Below are positions 63,967-64,000 of a DNA stretch of 64,000 nt, piece after piece. The notes beneath the pieces were generated by a model, which saw only the letters and a list, made by a program, of their open reading frames with translations, was not told the DNA's origin and searched no databases. The stretch is taken from positions 353,221-417,220 of the forward strand of contig CALGNX010000001.1 in assembly GCA_937958265.1 (NCBI GenBank), read 5' to 3'. Position 1 is the stretch's first letter; every line of letters starts with the position of its first letter. Position numbers and translations under genes: made by a program. The stretch is from an uncultured Algibacter sp. (GTDB lineage Bacteria > Bacteroidota > Bacteroidia > Flavobacteriales > Flavobacteriaceae).

Positions 63967-64000
63967 AAAAGATTTCTCTTGTTTTATAGGGGTCAATACA
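63967..64000 (-). repeat. Right terminal inverted repeat of the IS3 element
   Basis: Read on the minus strand it begins TGTATTGACCCCTATAAAAC at the final base of the window, the usual IS150-group terminus (TGTA..GACCCC). Confidence 0.75.

Larger units (their letters stand above)
62680..64000 (+). mobile_element. IS3-family insertion sequence (IS150-like)
   Basis: About 1.32 kb with two overlapping transposase frames. The right inverted repeat is well defined: the window ends ...TTGTTTTATAGGGGTCAATA and CA, i.e. reverse complement TGTATTGACCCCTATAAAAC. The left end is less certain: TAATTTAGCCCCTTAAAA (62680-62697) shares the CCCCT..AAAA core but not the terminal TG. Target duplications cannot be seen because the right end coincides with the window end. 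Confidence 0.8.

Overview
The window is a low-GC chromosome segment from a member of the Bacteroidota, very probably a marine-type Flavobacteriaceae. The evidence is the gene content (PorP/SprF with a SprB-like adhesin, three proteins with type IX secretion C-terminal domains, DUF4290/DUF493 neighbours, flavobacterial-type DnaX without the Cys4 zinc module) and promoters of the Bacteroidota form TTG-N19-TAnnTTTG, for example before the tRNA-Met and HU genes. The genus cannot be read from this sequence.

Layout. 1-725: end of a housekeeping block (DUF4290, DUF493). 1393-7893: a complete type I restriction-modification operon (small HTH regulator, HsdM, HsdS, HsdR) inserted between DUF493 and the next housekeeping block and bordered by hairpin and repeat sequences. 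8307-14776: AAA ATPase, RecQ, Fmt, HU, YqgE, a PabC-like aminotransferase and a START-like protein, then tRNA-Met at 14919. 15455-18820: a GT9 glycosyltransferase, two EamA transporters and a cold-shock protein, all on the minus strand. 19299-21695: dnaX, split into two frames at a run of 11 A, then miaE. 21920-25764: an outer-membrane barrel protein and a ppk1-ppx polyphosphate operon. 26600-32958: a gliding/T9SS adhesin module (VWA/SprB/HYR adhesin, PorP/SprF, OmpA-TPR). 33236-41199: a nitrite-reduction block (NarX-like sensor kinase, DUF4202, NirD, NirB and an FdhF/YdeP molybdoenzyme). 41357-52997: a huge secreted G8-domain protein followed by mostly metabolic genes (YheT-type hydrolase, adenine deaminase, TilS, PabB, aldose epimerase, DEAD-box helicase). 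53346-59672: a four-gene SMC system with the layout of Wadjet (JetABCD), with a compact nuclease subunit. 59673-64000: an accessory tail with a small DUF1737 gene, a T9SS-exported di-haem peroxidase and an IS3-family element whose right inverted repeat ends on the last base of the window.

The most interesting signal is structural. Each accessory unit (the RM operon, the Wadjet-like operon, the DUF1737 gene and the peroxidase gene) is followed by related sequence built around AACAAYGTATAAA. In three places this is the left arm of a long imperfect palindrome of about 130-195 bp whose right arm ends in GCTAAC or GTTAGC, resembling attC sites of integron cassettes, although no integrase lies in the window. 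The two defence operons also share a second 3'-flank motif (AGCCAACGC...ACATTTA.AGT), which in jetD supplies the stop codon. A separate family of three dispersed elements of about 85-90 bp (815, 11128, 49153) shows covarying terminal stems, so its folded structure appears to be under selection. Other points of note are the dnaX slippage site, an 11-bp dyad straddling the nirB promoter, and a C-terminal frameshift in the IS3 transposase.
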